From Pseudanabaena cinerea FACHB-1277 (GTDB lineage: Bacteria; Cyanobacteriota; Cyanobacteriia; Pseudanabaenales; Pseudanabaenaceae), in assembly GCF_014696345.1 (NCBI RefSeq), contig NZ_JACJPY010000015.1, forward strand, positions 1-64,000: DNA of 64,000 bases. Direction: 5' to 3'. Positions within the stretch are counted from its first letter, which is position 1. The number at the start of each line of letters is the position of its first letter. The notes under the pieces are model-generated. The model saw nothing but the letters and a program-made list of their open reading frames with translations, searched no databases and was not told the DNA's origin. Shown here in pieces: positions 1-8,977 of this stretch. The position numbers were made by a program, and so were the translations under genes.

Positions 1-83
1 CGAGCGCAACCCATCGTCCTCCTGAGCATGCTTTCTTGCGCCTGAGTTGGATAGAATCGGTACTTGAAAGCTTTTTGAGTCAT
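1..83 (-). CDS. tnpB: TnpB (IS200/IS605 OrfB) transposon nuclease, N-terminal fragment cut by window edge
   Basis: Read on the minus strand from the ATG at 83, the frame runs open to the window edge. It gives 27 residues beginning MTQKAFKYRFYPT and ending MGCA. The pattern K-YRFYPT...Q...L/M-RRT-GCA is the typical amino terminus of TnpB, the RNA-guided nuclease of IS200/IS605 and IS1341-type elements and ancestor of Cas12. Only the start is present, so the RuvC and zinc-finger parts cannot be judged. The guide (omega) RNA would lie beyond the 3' end, outside the window. No TnpA is visible here. Confidence 0.8.
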   Translation of the reverse strand, partial: MTQKAFKYRFYPTQAQESMLRRTMGCA

Positions 84-165
84 ACTTACATTATACTACT
101 TGTTTTGTAAGATATCTAACTAATATAAAGCCGCACTAGAACGGCGGGGTTTTAAACCCATTTTT
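84..165. mobile_element. Probable tnpB-proximal end of an IS200/IS605-type element
   Basis: The stretch just upstream of tnpB is AT-rich. It contains a small hairpin (CCGC...GCGG, about 131-147) followed by a second one (GGGTTT-T-AAACCC, about 147-160). Subterminal imperfect hairpins are how TnpA recognises the ends of this family, so the element end probably lies here. The exact boundary is not visible. From 165 to 280 I see only the leader of the next gene and a short palindrome around 229-245. Confidence 0.35.
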
Positions 166-280
166 CTGATAACTAGCGACAACTTACAGCGCTTTGTATT
201 TAAATCAAAACCAAGGAAAAATCACAAAGCATTGCTTCGCAGCGATCTAAGTTTTTTATAGACCCAAACTAGTCTCTATT

Positions 281-553
281 ATGAATCAGCAAGTACCGAA
301 ATTATTGAGCGCAGTTGATATCGATCGCATTGTGGAAATGGCATGGGAAGATCGCACCAGTTTTGATACGATCTATGACCAATTTGGGATTACTGAATCT
401 GAAGTCATTCAAATCATGCGGCGAGAGATGAAGCGATCGTCTTTTTTGATGTGGCGCAAACGGGTTAGTGGGCGCAAGACTAAACACGCTAAAACCTCAA
501 AGTCGCAAAGATTTCGTTGTGGCGAGCAGGATAAGTTCAAGAGTTCTCTATGA
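281..553 (+). CDS. DUF2805 / TIGR03643 family protein
   Basis: This 90-residue basic protein shows the whole DUF2805 signature: IDRIVEMAWEDRTSFDTI, then QFGI-ESEVIQIMRREMK, then SSF-MWRKRV-GRKTKH. The first half predicts a helix-turn-helix-like fold and the end is lysine/arginine rich, so nucleic-acid binding is plausible, but no function is established for the family. The tail after about residue 68 extends past the usual end. The stop overlaps the start of the next gene in an ATGA (550-553), so the two are probably co-translated. Confidence 0.75.
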   Translation: MNQQVPKLLSAVDIDRIVEMAWEDRTSFDTIYDQFGITESEVIQIMRREMKRSSFLMWRKRVSGRKTKHAKTSKSQRFRCGEQDKFKSSL

Positions 554-3474
554 TTTTAATGCGTAATTTGGCAGGATTGGGATTAACGATAGTGGCGATG
601 ATCGCCATGCCAGCGATCGCGGTTCACGATCTGGCGATCGCGCAGGAGATCGTACCGAAGCCAGCTAATAATGACAATCTGCGGACACAGGAAATTACGG
701 AAGCAGTCTATCTCAAGCAATCGGGATATGATCGCCTCCAAAAAGCGGACATTCAAGGGGCGATCGCCGATCTGCAAAAGGCTTTGGCATTATTTCAAAA
801 ATGGCAAGCCACAGGGGGAGAACGGGATACTTTAAATTTTTTGGGAGAGGTGTATCTGGTGACGGGGCAGTATGCCCAAGCCATGCCTTACTTTGAAAAA
901 GCATTAAAAATCGCCAAAACCATTGCCAAGGTCAATAACGATCCTAATAATGATCCTGATGTTGCCTATACATTGCAATATATCGCCGATGTTTATGACA
1001 AGCAAAGGCAATATCCCGCCGCATTACAGGTTTATCAAGAGGCGCTCACGATTTTTCGCGGTCTGCTCAAAGCGCAAAAGGGCGATCGCCAATCCTTGCT
1101 TGTCAGCGAAAGCGTGGTTTTGTCACGGCTGGCGGCGATTTATTTTAAAGCATCAAAGTATGACCTCGCCCTCGCCACTTACCAACAAATGATCCCCAAT
1201 GCCGATGAACGGAGCGATCTCATTGGCAAGGTGCAGATTTTGAATAATAGCGGCGTAATTTATGCCAATCAAACCGAGTATGTCAAGGCTTTGGCTGCCT
1301 ATGAGCAGGCATTAACTTTGGTGCGATCGCTCTGTTGCTATCGTGGTGATGAGGCGGCAATTTTAAATAATATTAGCTCCCTCTACTTCAGTCTTGGACA
1401 GAACCGCCGCGCTCTGGAAGTAGCAGATCAAGCTACCAAAATCTATTTGCGGCTCAGTACCGAAAAGTTTGCAGGTTTAAAAAAGACGGAAATCGAACTG
1501 CTCCACGATATTTTGGGCGAGGACAATAGCAACCCCACCCTCACCAGTCGGGGGCTGTCGGTGCGAGCAACCGTGGGCGATACTGCCAATAATGATGTGG
1601 TGGTCAAGGCAGGACAGGCAAATAATCTCACTAATCTTGCTCACCTCTATAGCAACAGTGGCAAGTATAACGAGGCGATCGCCTTCTTTCAAAAAGCGCG
1701 GATTATCTATCAAGAAATTGGCAATGATTTGGGCTTGGGCATCACCACCGACAATATTGGCAGTACCTATGCAAGATTGGGGCAGTTTGAACAGGCGATT
1801 AGCTTCCATCAGCAAGCGCTTACCCAATACGAAAAGGTGCGCGATCGCGCAGGGACGGGCGTGGCTTTGAGCAATCTCGGTCGCGCCTATGCCAATTTGG
1901 GCAACCGTAACGCCGCCATTGCCAATTATCAACAGGCTTTAAAAATTACTAGGGAAGTTAGCGATCGCAGTACCGAAGCAGTGGTGCTGGCAAATATCGG
2001 TGAACTCTTGGTACAGGCTCAGCAAATCGAAGCCGCGATCGCCTATCTCAAGCAATCGGTAAATGTGCGCGAAACCATTCGCCAATCGATCCGAATGCTG
2101 CCCCGCGAAGATCGTTCTGCCTATAAACAGAGTGTTTCCTATACTTATCGCACCTTAGCCAAAATGCTCCTAGAGCAGGGGCGGGTAATCGAAGCCTTGC
2201 AAATTCTCGATTTGCTGAAGGTGCAGGAACTGCAAGACTATCTCCGTGATGTCAAGGGCAGCGATCGCACCAGTTTAGGAATTACCCTATTTGCGCCCGA
2301 ACAAGCTGTAATTAATGCTGATGTTCTTTCTTTAAGTCAAAATTCGGCAATGTCAGCGCAAATTCGGCAAATCGCCACCCAACAGGCGGCAAATCTTGCC
2401 ACTTCGCGATCGCTCCTGACCAATTTACAAAAATTTGGCGATCGGGCGGCATTATTCTACCCCTTACTATTTGAAGATCAACTATTTCTAGTCGTTGTCC
2501 CCGCCAAGTCCGCGCCAATTCTCAAATCAATCAAGATTAAGTCCGCAGAGTTTACGGCGTTAATGAGAGACTTTCGAGCGGATTTACAAGATGCTGGCTC
2601 CAATGATGTCGAGAATTCTTCCTATCGGTTGTATAAGTATCTAATCGAACCGATCGCCGCCGAACTAGCCAAAGCCCAAATCGAACTGATTCTCTATGCC
2701 CCCGATGGACAGATGCGCTATATCCCCCTAGCGGCGCTCTATGATGGCAAGCAGTGGCTAGTCCAACGCTATCGGTTTAATTACCTAACCGCCCTAGGAC
2801 TGCTAGATATGCCGCCCCCTAAAAGCTCGCAGCAGTTATCAACCAATCAACCCAAAGCGATCGCCGCCGCCTTTACCCAAGGACAAATCCAATTTGCGAT
2901 CGGCTCTGAAAAATTTACCTTTACGGGCTTACCCTTTGCGGGGCTAGAAATTGAGACAGTTGCAAAGATTTTCCCTAACACCACTAAGCTATTAGACAAT
3001 CTATTTGACCGCAAAACTGCCATTTCCGAGTTTGAGAATTATAATCTCATCCATTTGGCAACCCATGCCGCTTTTCTGAACGGTACACCCGAAGACTCCT
3101 TTGTGCTGATGGGCAACGGCGATCGCCTCAACCTACGTGAATTGCGAGAATGGCGCTTACCCAATACTCAATTGATCGTTTTGAGTGCCTGTCAAACTGC
3201 GGTTGGTGGTGTCCTCAGTAGTGGCGAAGAGATTCTAGGTTTTGGCTATCAAATTCAACGCACTGGTGCAAAAGCGGCGATCGCCTCACTTTGGACAGTC
3301 AGCGATCAAGGCACAAGTCTATTGATGGATAGTTTCTACAGCCAATTACAAAAGGGTACAGACATCATTAATTCCCTCCGCCAAGCCCAAATAGCCTTGA
3401 TCTCCCGCCCCGATAACTTTCAGCATCCCTATTTTTGGTCAGGTTTTATTCTGGTTGGTAACGGTTCACATTAG
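550..3474 (+). CDS. Exported TPR-repeat protein with C-terminal CHAT peptidase domain
   Basis: This 974-residue protein starts with an export signal (basic start, hydrophobic stretch about residues 8-25). About ten tetratricopeptide repeats follow through residue 520, then a linker with a helical region. The C-terminal CHAT (caspase HetF associated with TPR) domain spans about residues 660-970. The caspase-type dyad is visible: His839 in HLATHAAF and Cys881 in LSACQTAVGG. CHAT proteins are cysteine peptidases or regulators often controlled by their TPR part; this substrate is unknown. It overlaps the DUF2805 gene by four bases and is followed by a strong terminator, so the two form a short operon. 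Multigene TPR-CHAT families are common in cyanobacteria. Confidence 0.85.
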   Translation: MILMRNLAGLGLTIVAMIAMPAIAVHDLAIAQEIVPKPANNDNLRTQEITEAVYLKQSGYDRLQKADIQGAIADLQKALALFQKWQATGGERDTLNFLGEVYLVTGQYAQAMPYFEKALKIAKTIAKVNNDPNNDPDVAYTLQYIADVYDKQRQYPAALQVYQEALTIFRGLLKAQKGDRQSLLVSESVVLSRLAAIYFKASKYDLALATYQQMIPNADERSDLIGKVQILNNSGVIYANQTEYVKALAAYEQALTLVRSLCCYRGDEAAILNNISSLYFSLGQNRRALEVADQATKIYLRLSTEKFAGLKKTEIELLHDILGEDNSNPTLTSRGLSVRATVGDTANNDVVVKAGQANNLTNLAHLYSNSGKYNEAIAFFQKARIIYQEIGNDLGLGITTDNIGSTYARLGQFEQAISFHQQALTQYEKVRDRAGTGVALSNLGRAYANLGNRNAAIANYQQALKITREVSDRSTEAVVLANIGELLVQAQQIEAAIAYLKQSVNVRETIRQSIRMLPREDRSAYKQSVSYTYRTLAKMLLEQGRVIEALQILDLLKVQELQDYLRDVKGSDRTSLGITLFAPEQAVINADVLSLSQNSAMSAQIRQIATQQAANLATSRSLLTNLQKFGDRAALFYPLLFEDQLFLVVVPAKSAPILKSIKIKSAEFTALMRDFRADLQDAGSNDVENSSYRLYKYLIEPIAAELAKAQIELILYAPDGQMRYIPLAALYDGKQWLVQRYRFNYLTALGLLDMPPPKSSQQLSTNQPKAIAAAFTQGQIQFAIGSEKFTFTGLPFAGLEIETVAKIFPNTTKLLDNLFDRKTAISEFENYNLIHLATHAAFLNGTPEDSFVLMGNGDRLNLRELREWRLPNTQLIVLSACQTAVGGVLSSGEEILGFGYQIQRTGAKAAIASLWTVSDQGTSLLMDSFYSQLQKGTDIINSLRQAQIALISRPDNFQHPYFWSGFILVGNGSH

Positions 3475-3500
3475 AACGCAATATCGCAACTTGTTCTCAA

Positions 3501-3535
3501 AACAAAAAGAACACGCGAAGCGTGTTCTTTTTGTT
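3501..3535. terminator. Bidirectional hairpin terminator between CHAT gene and tmRNA
   Basis: A perfect 16-bp stem (3501-3516 with 3520-3535) has a three-base loop and A/T-rich ends that give a U-run in either direction. It sits between the convergent CHAT gene and ssrA, and can end both transcripts. Confidence 0.85.
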
Positions 3536-3543
3536 GTTAGTTA

Positions 3544-3930
3544 TGGAATCGGGCAGAGTCGAACTGCCGTCCGTACCAGCGCCTAACTTCCCAGTCATTC
3601 ACAGGTTTATCTGATCTAATCCTCGCAGAGGGAATTGCTAATTATCTCTAGCAACCAAAGATGCACTGATAAAGTCTTAAGCCTTCAGCTTACCAGAGAA
3701 AGCTAAGGGCAGCATCCGTTGGGGGTTTGTCTGATTTGTTTAACGGAGTCACAATTCAGACCTCGAAACCGAAATTAGGTTCTTAGGCGGCTACAGGAGC
3801 GGCTTTACGAGAGAAGGATACGATGTTGTTCGCATTTACTTTTTTGAGCCATTGATTTACGAGAGGTAGCTCGCTCTCGACCTGCATCAAAGGATAGCTT
3901 CTACTAACACGTCGAAACCCTTACGATCCC
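3544..3930 (-). ncRNA. ssrA: Transfer-messenger RNA (tmRNA)
   Basis: On the minus strand the RNA begins GGGATCG and ends CGATTCC plus discriminator A, giving a seven-pair tRNA-like acceptor stem (one G-U pair). The T-arm GTTCGACTCTG is directly upstream of the 3' end. CCA is not encoded. The tag reading frame is at 3833-3783: ANNIVSFSRKAAPVAA then TAA. This matches the known cyanobacterial tag style (ANNIV start, hydrophobic AA end for Clp-type proteases). tmRNA with SmpB rescues stalled ribosomes and tags the peptide. It is a one-piece gene of normal order. A -10-like TATACT is present upstream. Confidence 0.97.
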
Positions 3931-3940
3931 AATTAACTGG

Positions 3941-3946
3941 AGTATA
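3941..3946 (-). promoter_or_regulatory. -10 element of the tmRNA promoter
   Basis: On the minus strand TATACT lies about ten bases before the first base of tmRNA at 3930, the right distance for a -10 box. No convincing -35 box is seen. Confidence 0.5.
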
Positions 3947-3967
3947 GCATATATTTAAGTATTCGAG

Positions 3968-4008
3968 AGATATTTTTGAATGACACTTTGCGTCATTCAA
4001 AAATATCT
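3968..4008. repeat. Perfect 17-bp inverted repeat between ssrA and the kinase gene
   Basis: The arms at 3968-3984 and 3992-4008 are exact reverse complements around a seven-base loop. The structure is upstream of both diverging genes, so it does not terminate either in the normal sense. It could be a leader hairpin of the kinase mRNA or a mobile repeat. Confidence 0.7.
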
Positions 4009-4063
4009 TAATAAAGCTGCAAAAATCCTATAGCCCTCTGCGTTCAAGACCAACAGACAACCT

Positions 4064-6712
4064 ATGAACAATGCCATGCCCCGCCGTGAGAGTTTAGTCA
4101 GTCGCTTGATCTTTGGACTGACGACCAGCACTTCCTTACTAGCGACTGCGACCCTAATTTTGCTGCTGCATATTCAACAGGGGACACCTGAGCTAGAGGC
4201 TTTTACGACATGGTTAGCAGTGGTGATCCTTTCTGTGGGGTTGGGGTCTAGCCTATTTGTGGCTATTTCAATTATTCGGAGTATTCAGCCGCCTTTGCTG
4301 GAATTGTCGGAAACGGCGGCGGAGCTATCTACGGGCAATCTATCGGCGCGATCGCAGCTAAATCGGACGGATGAAATTGGCGAATTTGCCAAAGCTTTTA
4401 ACGAGATGGCGGCGCATTTCGAGCTTAAGACAGCCACCCTTGAAGCTAGGGATATCCAGTTTGCGCTGCAAGCGATCGATCGGGTACTGGTTAATACCAC
4501 CGATCAATATAAATTAATTAAAGCAAGTCTAGAAGAAATTTGTAAGCTTACGGGCGCACAGTTGGGCAGTATTTATTTATGGGAAAGCTCTAGTTCGCGT
4601 CCCGATGGTTGTTTGGTATTGGCGGCGGAATGGGGCTATAAGACCAGTCAGGCGCTGACCGAGATTAATTTGGGGGAAGGAATTATTGGGCAGGCGGGGC
4701 AGTTGGCGGAGGCGATCATTTGGGAGGGCGATCGCCTCAAAGGGCAAACCCTTGTATATCGCACTCCCGTTGGCGATTTGTTGCCCCAAAGTCTGTCTGC
4801 CTATCCTTTGCTGTTGCGCCAGAGCCTAGTGGGGGTTTTGTTTTTAGGTAGTTTGATCCCATTGGGCGATCGCAGTCGGAATATTTTGCAATCCATCGGT
4901 CGCCGCCTTGCCACGGCCATCAGCAACGCCCAGAGCATTGACACGATCGCCCGCCAGCGCGAAGAGCTAACTACGGTTTTTGAACAGCTTGCCGATGGGG
5001 TTCTGCTCAGCGATCCCGCAGGTAGGATTCTGAAAATTAATTCCGCAGGTCGTAAAATCCTCAGTGCTAATAGCAACAGCGCCAGCACCATTAATAGTAA
5101 TGTGCCAGCATCTCCTGTGATTGCTAAGTCGATGGAAGAGATTGTGAAGCAATTTGACATTAGGCATCAGGATGGGGAACCCGTTGATTTGGCAAATTTG
5201 GTCGTATTTCGGGCGATGTCTACGGGGGAAGTGGTGGAGGATCAAGTGGTATTGCGGCAGTCTGATGGCAAGGAAATTATTCTCAGCACGAAGGCGGCTC
5301 CCCTCGTGGGTACGGAGTCAGAACTAATTGGCAGTGTGATGATTTTGCGCGATGTGACCGAACAGCGCTATCGCGACAAGATGATGCAGGAAACCAATAA
5401 AATCATGATCGAGCAGCAAAAGCGCATGAGCATTTTGCAACGCTTGACTAATTTGATCAACCAGCAGTTGCAGGATCTAGATGTGTTGTTGGAGTCAGTG
5501 GTGGAGGCAACCTGCGACGCGATTATGTGGACAGAAATTTGTGTGTTGCTGCTCTATGATGCTAAGGAAAATCGCCTCACCCTTTCTGCCACCAATGGAC
5601 TACCTGAAGACTTTCCATTGCAAAAATCCTTTGATCTTGATGTTCCCAATTTGATTACACAGGTATTTAAAGAAGGTATTCCTGTGGAAATTAAATCTGG
5701 GGAATCACAGCTTTTAGATGATCTCATGGTCAAAAGCGCTCTTTGTGTGCCAATTGAGTCAAACCGTTCGGGGCGTTTGGGGGTATTGGCGATTGGGCAT
5801 AGTCGTTTGGAGAAGGCGAGTTCCCGTGAAGATTTGAATCTATTGGCTTCCTTTGGCATTCAGGCAGCGATCGCGATCGGCAATGCTCAGTTAATCAATC
5901 AAATTGAAGCTCAAAATGCCCAACTACTAGAGGCAACTCAATTAAAGAGCCAATTTTTGGCAAATATGAGTCATGAGCTAAGAACGCCCATGAATGCGAT
6001 TATTGGCTTTTCGCAGGTGTTGCTGCGTCAGCGCCGTGAGGTACTTTCCCCTAGCCAAATTGACATGGTGGAACGGATACTTCGCAATGGCAAAAATCTT
6101 TTGGATTTGATTAACGATATTCTCGATCTTTCCAAAATTGAAGCGGGCAAGATGGAAGCACATCCTGAGTTCTTTAACATAGATGAGCTAATTCGTCATA
6201 CTTATGAAGGACTTCAGCCCCTAGCCACCATTAAAGCTTTAAACTTTACCTTCCAAAATCATATTGGGGTCTGTACGATTTATCACGATCCAACGCGGCT
6301 GAAGCAGGTTGTCACTAATTTAGTTTCTAACGCCATTAAATTTACTGATGCAGGGGAGGTTTGCATCGAACTGAAATATGTAAGTCCCAATAATTCTGGG
6401 GCGATCGCCAAAGAACCAACTGAAGTGACTGAAGCTATGGATATAGCTGCTTTGCCGCAGGTTGCGAAGTCTAATATTCTCATATCGGTGCGAGATACGG
6501 GCATCGGCATTGAGCCAGAGTTTCAGCGCACTATTTTCGAGCAGTTTCGGCAGGTGGATCAGTCTTCGACCCGCAAGCATGGCGGTACGGGCTTGGGCTT
6601 GGCGATTACGGAGCAGTTGGTGTTAATGATGGGTGGCACAATTTGCGTGGAGAGTGGGGTTAATCAGGGGTCGATTTTTACAGTGGAGTTGCCACCTAAA
6701 TTGCAGGAGTGA
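4064..6712 (+). CDS. Membrane sensor histidine kinase, HAMP-GAF-PAS-GAF-HisKA-HATPase
   Basis: This 882-residue kinase has two hydrophobic segments (about 13-35 and 45-70) with only a very short loop between them, so sensing is probably cytoplasmic. A HAMP linker follows at about 70-125, GAF at about 145-290, PAS at about 300-440 and a second GAF at about 465-610. The phospho-acceptor is His637 in MSHELRTPMNAIIGF. The ATPase shows the N box (VTNLVSNAIKF), G1 (DTGIGI), F (EQFRQVDQSS) and G2 (GGTGLGLAI) boxes. No receiver or regulator gene is adjacent, so the partner is unknown. GAF domains may bind bilins or cyclic nucleotides; I do not see a clear conserved chromophore Cys. Confidence 0.9.
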   Translation: MNNAMPRRESLVSRLIFGLTTSTSLLATATLILLLHIQQGTPELEAFTTWLAVVILSVGLGSSLFVAISIIRSIQPPLLELSETAAELSTGNLSARSQLNRTDEIGEFAKAFNEMAAHFELKTATLEARDIQFALQAIDRVLVNTTDQYKLIKASLEEICKLTGAQLGSIYLWESSSSRPDGCLVLAAEWGYKTSQALTEINLGEGIIGQAGQLAEAIIWEGDRLKGQTLVYRTPVGDLLPQSLSAYPLLLRQSLVGVLFLGSLIPLGDRSRNILQSIGRRLATAISNAQSIDTIARQREELTTVFEQLADGVLLSDPAGRILKINSAGRKILSANSNSASTINSNVPASPVIAKSMEEIVKQFDIRHQDGEPVDLANLVVFRAMSTGEVVEDQVVLRQSDGKEIILSTKAAPLVGTESELIGSVMILRDVTEQRYRDKMMQETNKIMIEQQKRMSILQRLTNLINQQLQDLDVLLESVVEATCDAIMWTEICVLLLYDAKENRLTLSATNGLPEDFPLQKSFDLDVPNLITQVFKEGIPVEIKSGESQLLDDLMVKSALCVPIESNRSGRLGVLAIGHSRLEKASSREDLNLLASFGIQAAIAIGNAQLINQIEAQNAQLLEATQLKSQFLANMSHELRTPMNAIIGFSQVLLRQRREVLSPSQIDMVERILRNGKNLLDLINDILDLSKIEAGKMEAHPEFFNIDELIRHTYEGLQPLATIKALNFTFQNHIGVCTIYHDPTRLKQVVTNLVSNAIKFTDAGEVCIELKYVSPNNSGAIAKEPTEVTEAMDIAALPQVAKSNILISVRDTGIGIEPEFQRTIFEQFRQVDQSSTRKHGGTGLGLAITEQLVLMMGGTICVESGVNQGSIFTVELPPKLQE

Positions 6713-6745
6713 TACAGCCGATGAACAAAAATCTGCTGGGTTTGG

Positions 6746-7609
6746 CTAAGGATTACAATAATTACAGTACATCGCGTCAGCAACCCTTATGCCTGTGGGA
6801 AATAATATTTCTTGCTGAAATTCGCAGCGATCGCACTTGTATATATGGGCGCGGATCATTTGGGTTGGTAAACCACACAACTCGCATGGCAGACCTTTTA
6901 GGAGTTCGCCAACATCAAAATTCACAAAATTACAATTGGGGCAGAGTTGCTGCAATTTACGAACGAGATCTTCTGTCGCTTTGACAATATTTTTCATACG
7001 GGTGGGATTGTAGAGCGCTCGCATATCAGTTTCTATATGAATGGTGGGATATATTCTCAGTAGGTCTATGACAGTATTCTCAAGAATCTCCATTGAAGTA
7101 ATGCCCTTATATATTGAAGATTTTGCGGTCTGGGCATCTGGCATTAAGATCACGGCATGATCGGGGAAGCCAATTTTGAGGGCAAACTCGTAGGCTTGGT
7201 CGTAGCTGGAAATTTCCTGATGCCGAAAATTCGTGTCTGTCGAGAGATATTCACCATATACAGCGAAATCATGCTTTTGATCTAGCAATAAAACTAGTTC
7301 GCGATTGTAGGCTATGCCTAAAATTGGATGGGGAAAGAAACTGCCTTCACTGGCGATCGCCAAATCAAGGCCACTTAATTCTAATGCCCTTGCAGCCTTG
7401 AGCTTGGCTGTTTCGATTTGACTTGCAGGGCGATCAATGTCGCGGGTAAAAGTCCCAAATAAGTCGCTATCAAAATCTTGAAGGACTAGAGACTTTATGC
7501 CTAATGATGACTCTAGAATCGGCGCGATCGCTAATTCCTTGCGGTGCATGGTGGCAATTACGGCTAGGCGATCGGCAAATTCAATAGTGTTGCTAACCAA
7601 TATTTTCAA
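6746..7609 (-). CDS. DUF6671 family protein with C-terminal zinc ribbon
   Basis: This 287-residue protein resembles the DUF6671 family: an N-terminal half with DxxxR/ K-A-ARKA-like helix and SEGSF-PHP motif, followed by a C-terminal treble-clef-like region with four Cys pairs (CPNC, CELC, CDRC, CNYC) between about 220 and 285 that should bind zinc. The molecular function is not known to me. It lies just upstream, on the same strand, of nothing obviously related. The cupin gene transcribed towards it is 24 bases away, so they may form an operon. Confidence 0.7.
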   Translation of the reverse strand: MKILVSNTIEFADRLAVIATMHRKELAIAPILESSLGIKSLVLQDFDSDLFGTFTRDIDRPASQIETAKLKAARALELSGLDLAIASEGSFFPHPILGIAYNRELVLLLDQKHDFAVYGEYLSTDTNFRHQEISSYDQAYEFALKIGFPDHAVILMPDAQTAKSSIYKGITSMEILENTVIDLLRIYPTIHIETDMRALYNPTRMKNIVKATEDLVRKLQQLCPNCNFVNFDVGELLKGLPCELCGLPTQMIRAHIYKCDRCEFQQEILFPTGIRVADAMYCNYCNP

Positions 7610-7632
7610 GGCTTTTCTGGTGAATCGTTTGA

Positions 7633-8085
7633 TCAGTAGTTGCTGGATGCGTGACTAGCATCGTAAATGCTTGGATCATAGAGAACAACATTTTCTTGTT
7701 CGTTGGGATCATTGCGCGAGACGATCGCATGGGCTGCTTCAGTCTTACTGAGGTTATGGGGTTGATGTGGCACGCCTGCGGGAATAAAGATAAAATCCCC
7801 TGCCTCGTTGATTACAGATTGGCTCAATCCTTTGCCATAGCGAGTTTCGACCCTTCCCTTAACTAAATAAATCGCAGTTTCATAATCACGATGAAAATGA
7901 GGTTCGGCTTTACCCCCTGCGGGAATAATCACCAGATTCATAGAAATTCCCCGCGCCCCCGCAGTGGAGCCAGATATGCCAACAAAATAAGGTAGCCTTT
8001 GCAGAGTGGCGGTTTCACAGTCAGGACGAACTGTGATGATTTGGCTGGAATGGTCAGGTAAATGCTCGGAGATAGAGTTAACCAT
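7633..8085 (-). CDS. Single-domain cupin protein
   Basis: The 150 residues form one cupin barrel. Motif 1 is seen as PHFHRDYETAIYLVKG (His63, His65, Glu69) and motif 2 as GDFIFIPAGVPHQPHN (His106), a full 3-His/1-Glu metal site. Such proteins act as small dioxygenases, isomerases or sensors; substrate cannot be told from sequence. It is the first gene of a possible two-gene unit with the DUF6671 gene. Confidence 0.85.
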   Translation of the reverse strand: MVNSISEHLPDHSSQIITVRPDCETATLQRLPYFVGISGSTAGARGISMNLVIIPAGGKAEPHFHRDYETAIYLVKGRVETRYGKGLSQSVINEAGDFIFIPAGVPHQPHNLSKTEAAHAIVSRNDPNEQENVVLYDPSIYDASHASSNY

Positions 8086-8331
8086 AATAGATGTGAAGAT
8101 GTGCTATGGCTAGCGTAACGCATTTACAATACTTTTCGCTCAGACCCAAACCACAAAAATCTTAAAAATGTTGCTAAGCCATACTTGCCATGCTTTTCTA
8201 TTGTGGCAAAGCCTTATTTTGCTTAGGTTTGCTGTATAACCAGCGATCGCTAAGATTCACGTATTGTGTGACTCTTTTTGTTTTGGGTAATAGATGCTGC
8301 GGGATTCGCCCACCATATTCCTTGATGTGAA

Positions 8332-8562
8332 TTAGTCAGGATGGTAGGCAGTGATCACTACTTTCTTGTCAGGCGAATAGACAGCTTCGACCCTACCAAA
8401 GGATGAATGTACAAAATATACAAACCATCTACCTTGAAAAGTAGGAGCGCTACCAGACCGAAAATAACCAGCCTCTACCATAAGTTTTTCAAAGGTAGAA
8501 GCTGGTAAAGGCTTGATTTGCTTTAAGGTTATGCCCTTGATCTCATGTTTGCCTAGAGTCAT
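8332..8562 (-). CDS. Small hypothetical protein
   Basis: The 76 residues are not recognised. The protein is mixed alpha/beta, with an aromatic stretch (GRWFVYFVHSSFG) and a C-terminal beta-rich part. Its ATG overlaps the stop of the gene before it (ATGA, 8559-8562), so the two are coupled. The compact pair resembles toxin-antitoxin layout, but no family motif supports that. Confidence 0.5.
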   Translation of the reverse strand: MTLGKHEIKGITLKQIKPLPASTFEKLMVEAGYFRSGSAPTFQGRWFVYFVHSSFGRVEAVYSPDKKVVITAYHPD

Positions 8563-8834
8563 GCAGCAATGTCCATGAGATCTGCTGACTTATTCTTATC
8601 GGTTAGCTTTTTGAACTTGCTGAAAGGTGTATGCCAAGAAATGTAGTTAGGTAATACATACCCAAAACCGACAAAGGTAGGAACAATGTAAGGGTAGGTG
8701 GTATTAGAACCTGTAAGGTCTATCCCTCCTATTCTGAGAGTGAAATCACCTAGCCAAAAGTAAAAGCCTACATAGCAAGCATCAAGGCTATGGGTAAGAG
8801 ATCTCTTTGCGTCTTGAGAAAAACTAACATTCAT
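8559..8834 (-). CDS. Small hypothetical protein, partner of the downstream 76-residue protein
   Basis: The 91 residues start MNVSFSQDAKRS and are rich in aromatic residues and glycine through the middle, without a clear transmembrane segment. The end is charged (KFKKLTDKNKSADL). No family is recognised. It overlaps the next gene by four bases. The region around the pair (8086-8331 and 8835-8977) shows no other gene. Confidence 0.5.
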   Translation of the reverse strand: MNVSFSQDAKRSLTHSLDACYVGFYFWLGDFTLRIGGIDLTGSNTTYPYIVPTFVGFGYVLPNYISWHTPFSKFKKLTDKNKSADLMDIAA

Positions 8835-8977
8835 ATTATTTTTACTCTTTACTATTAGCTCTGTATAGATTTTACCTTAACTCAAAAAAGGCTTCCATCG
8901 CTAGATTTAACCATCATCCTGTGCTGAATCAGGGACAAATTTTGGGGGCGGACTAGGCGGTATATGTATAGGACAAT

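Noticed and set aside
6709-6984. 91-codon frame on the plus strand after the kinase gene
   Set aside because: It lies almost wholly opposite the DUF6671 gene, whose Cys-rich tail is well supported, and has no recognisable protein pattern.
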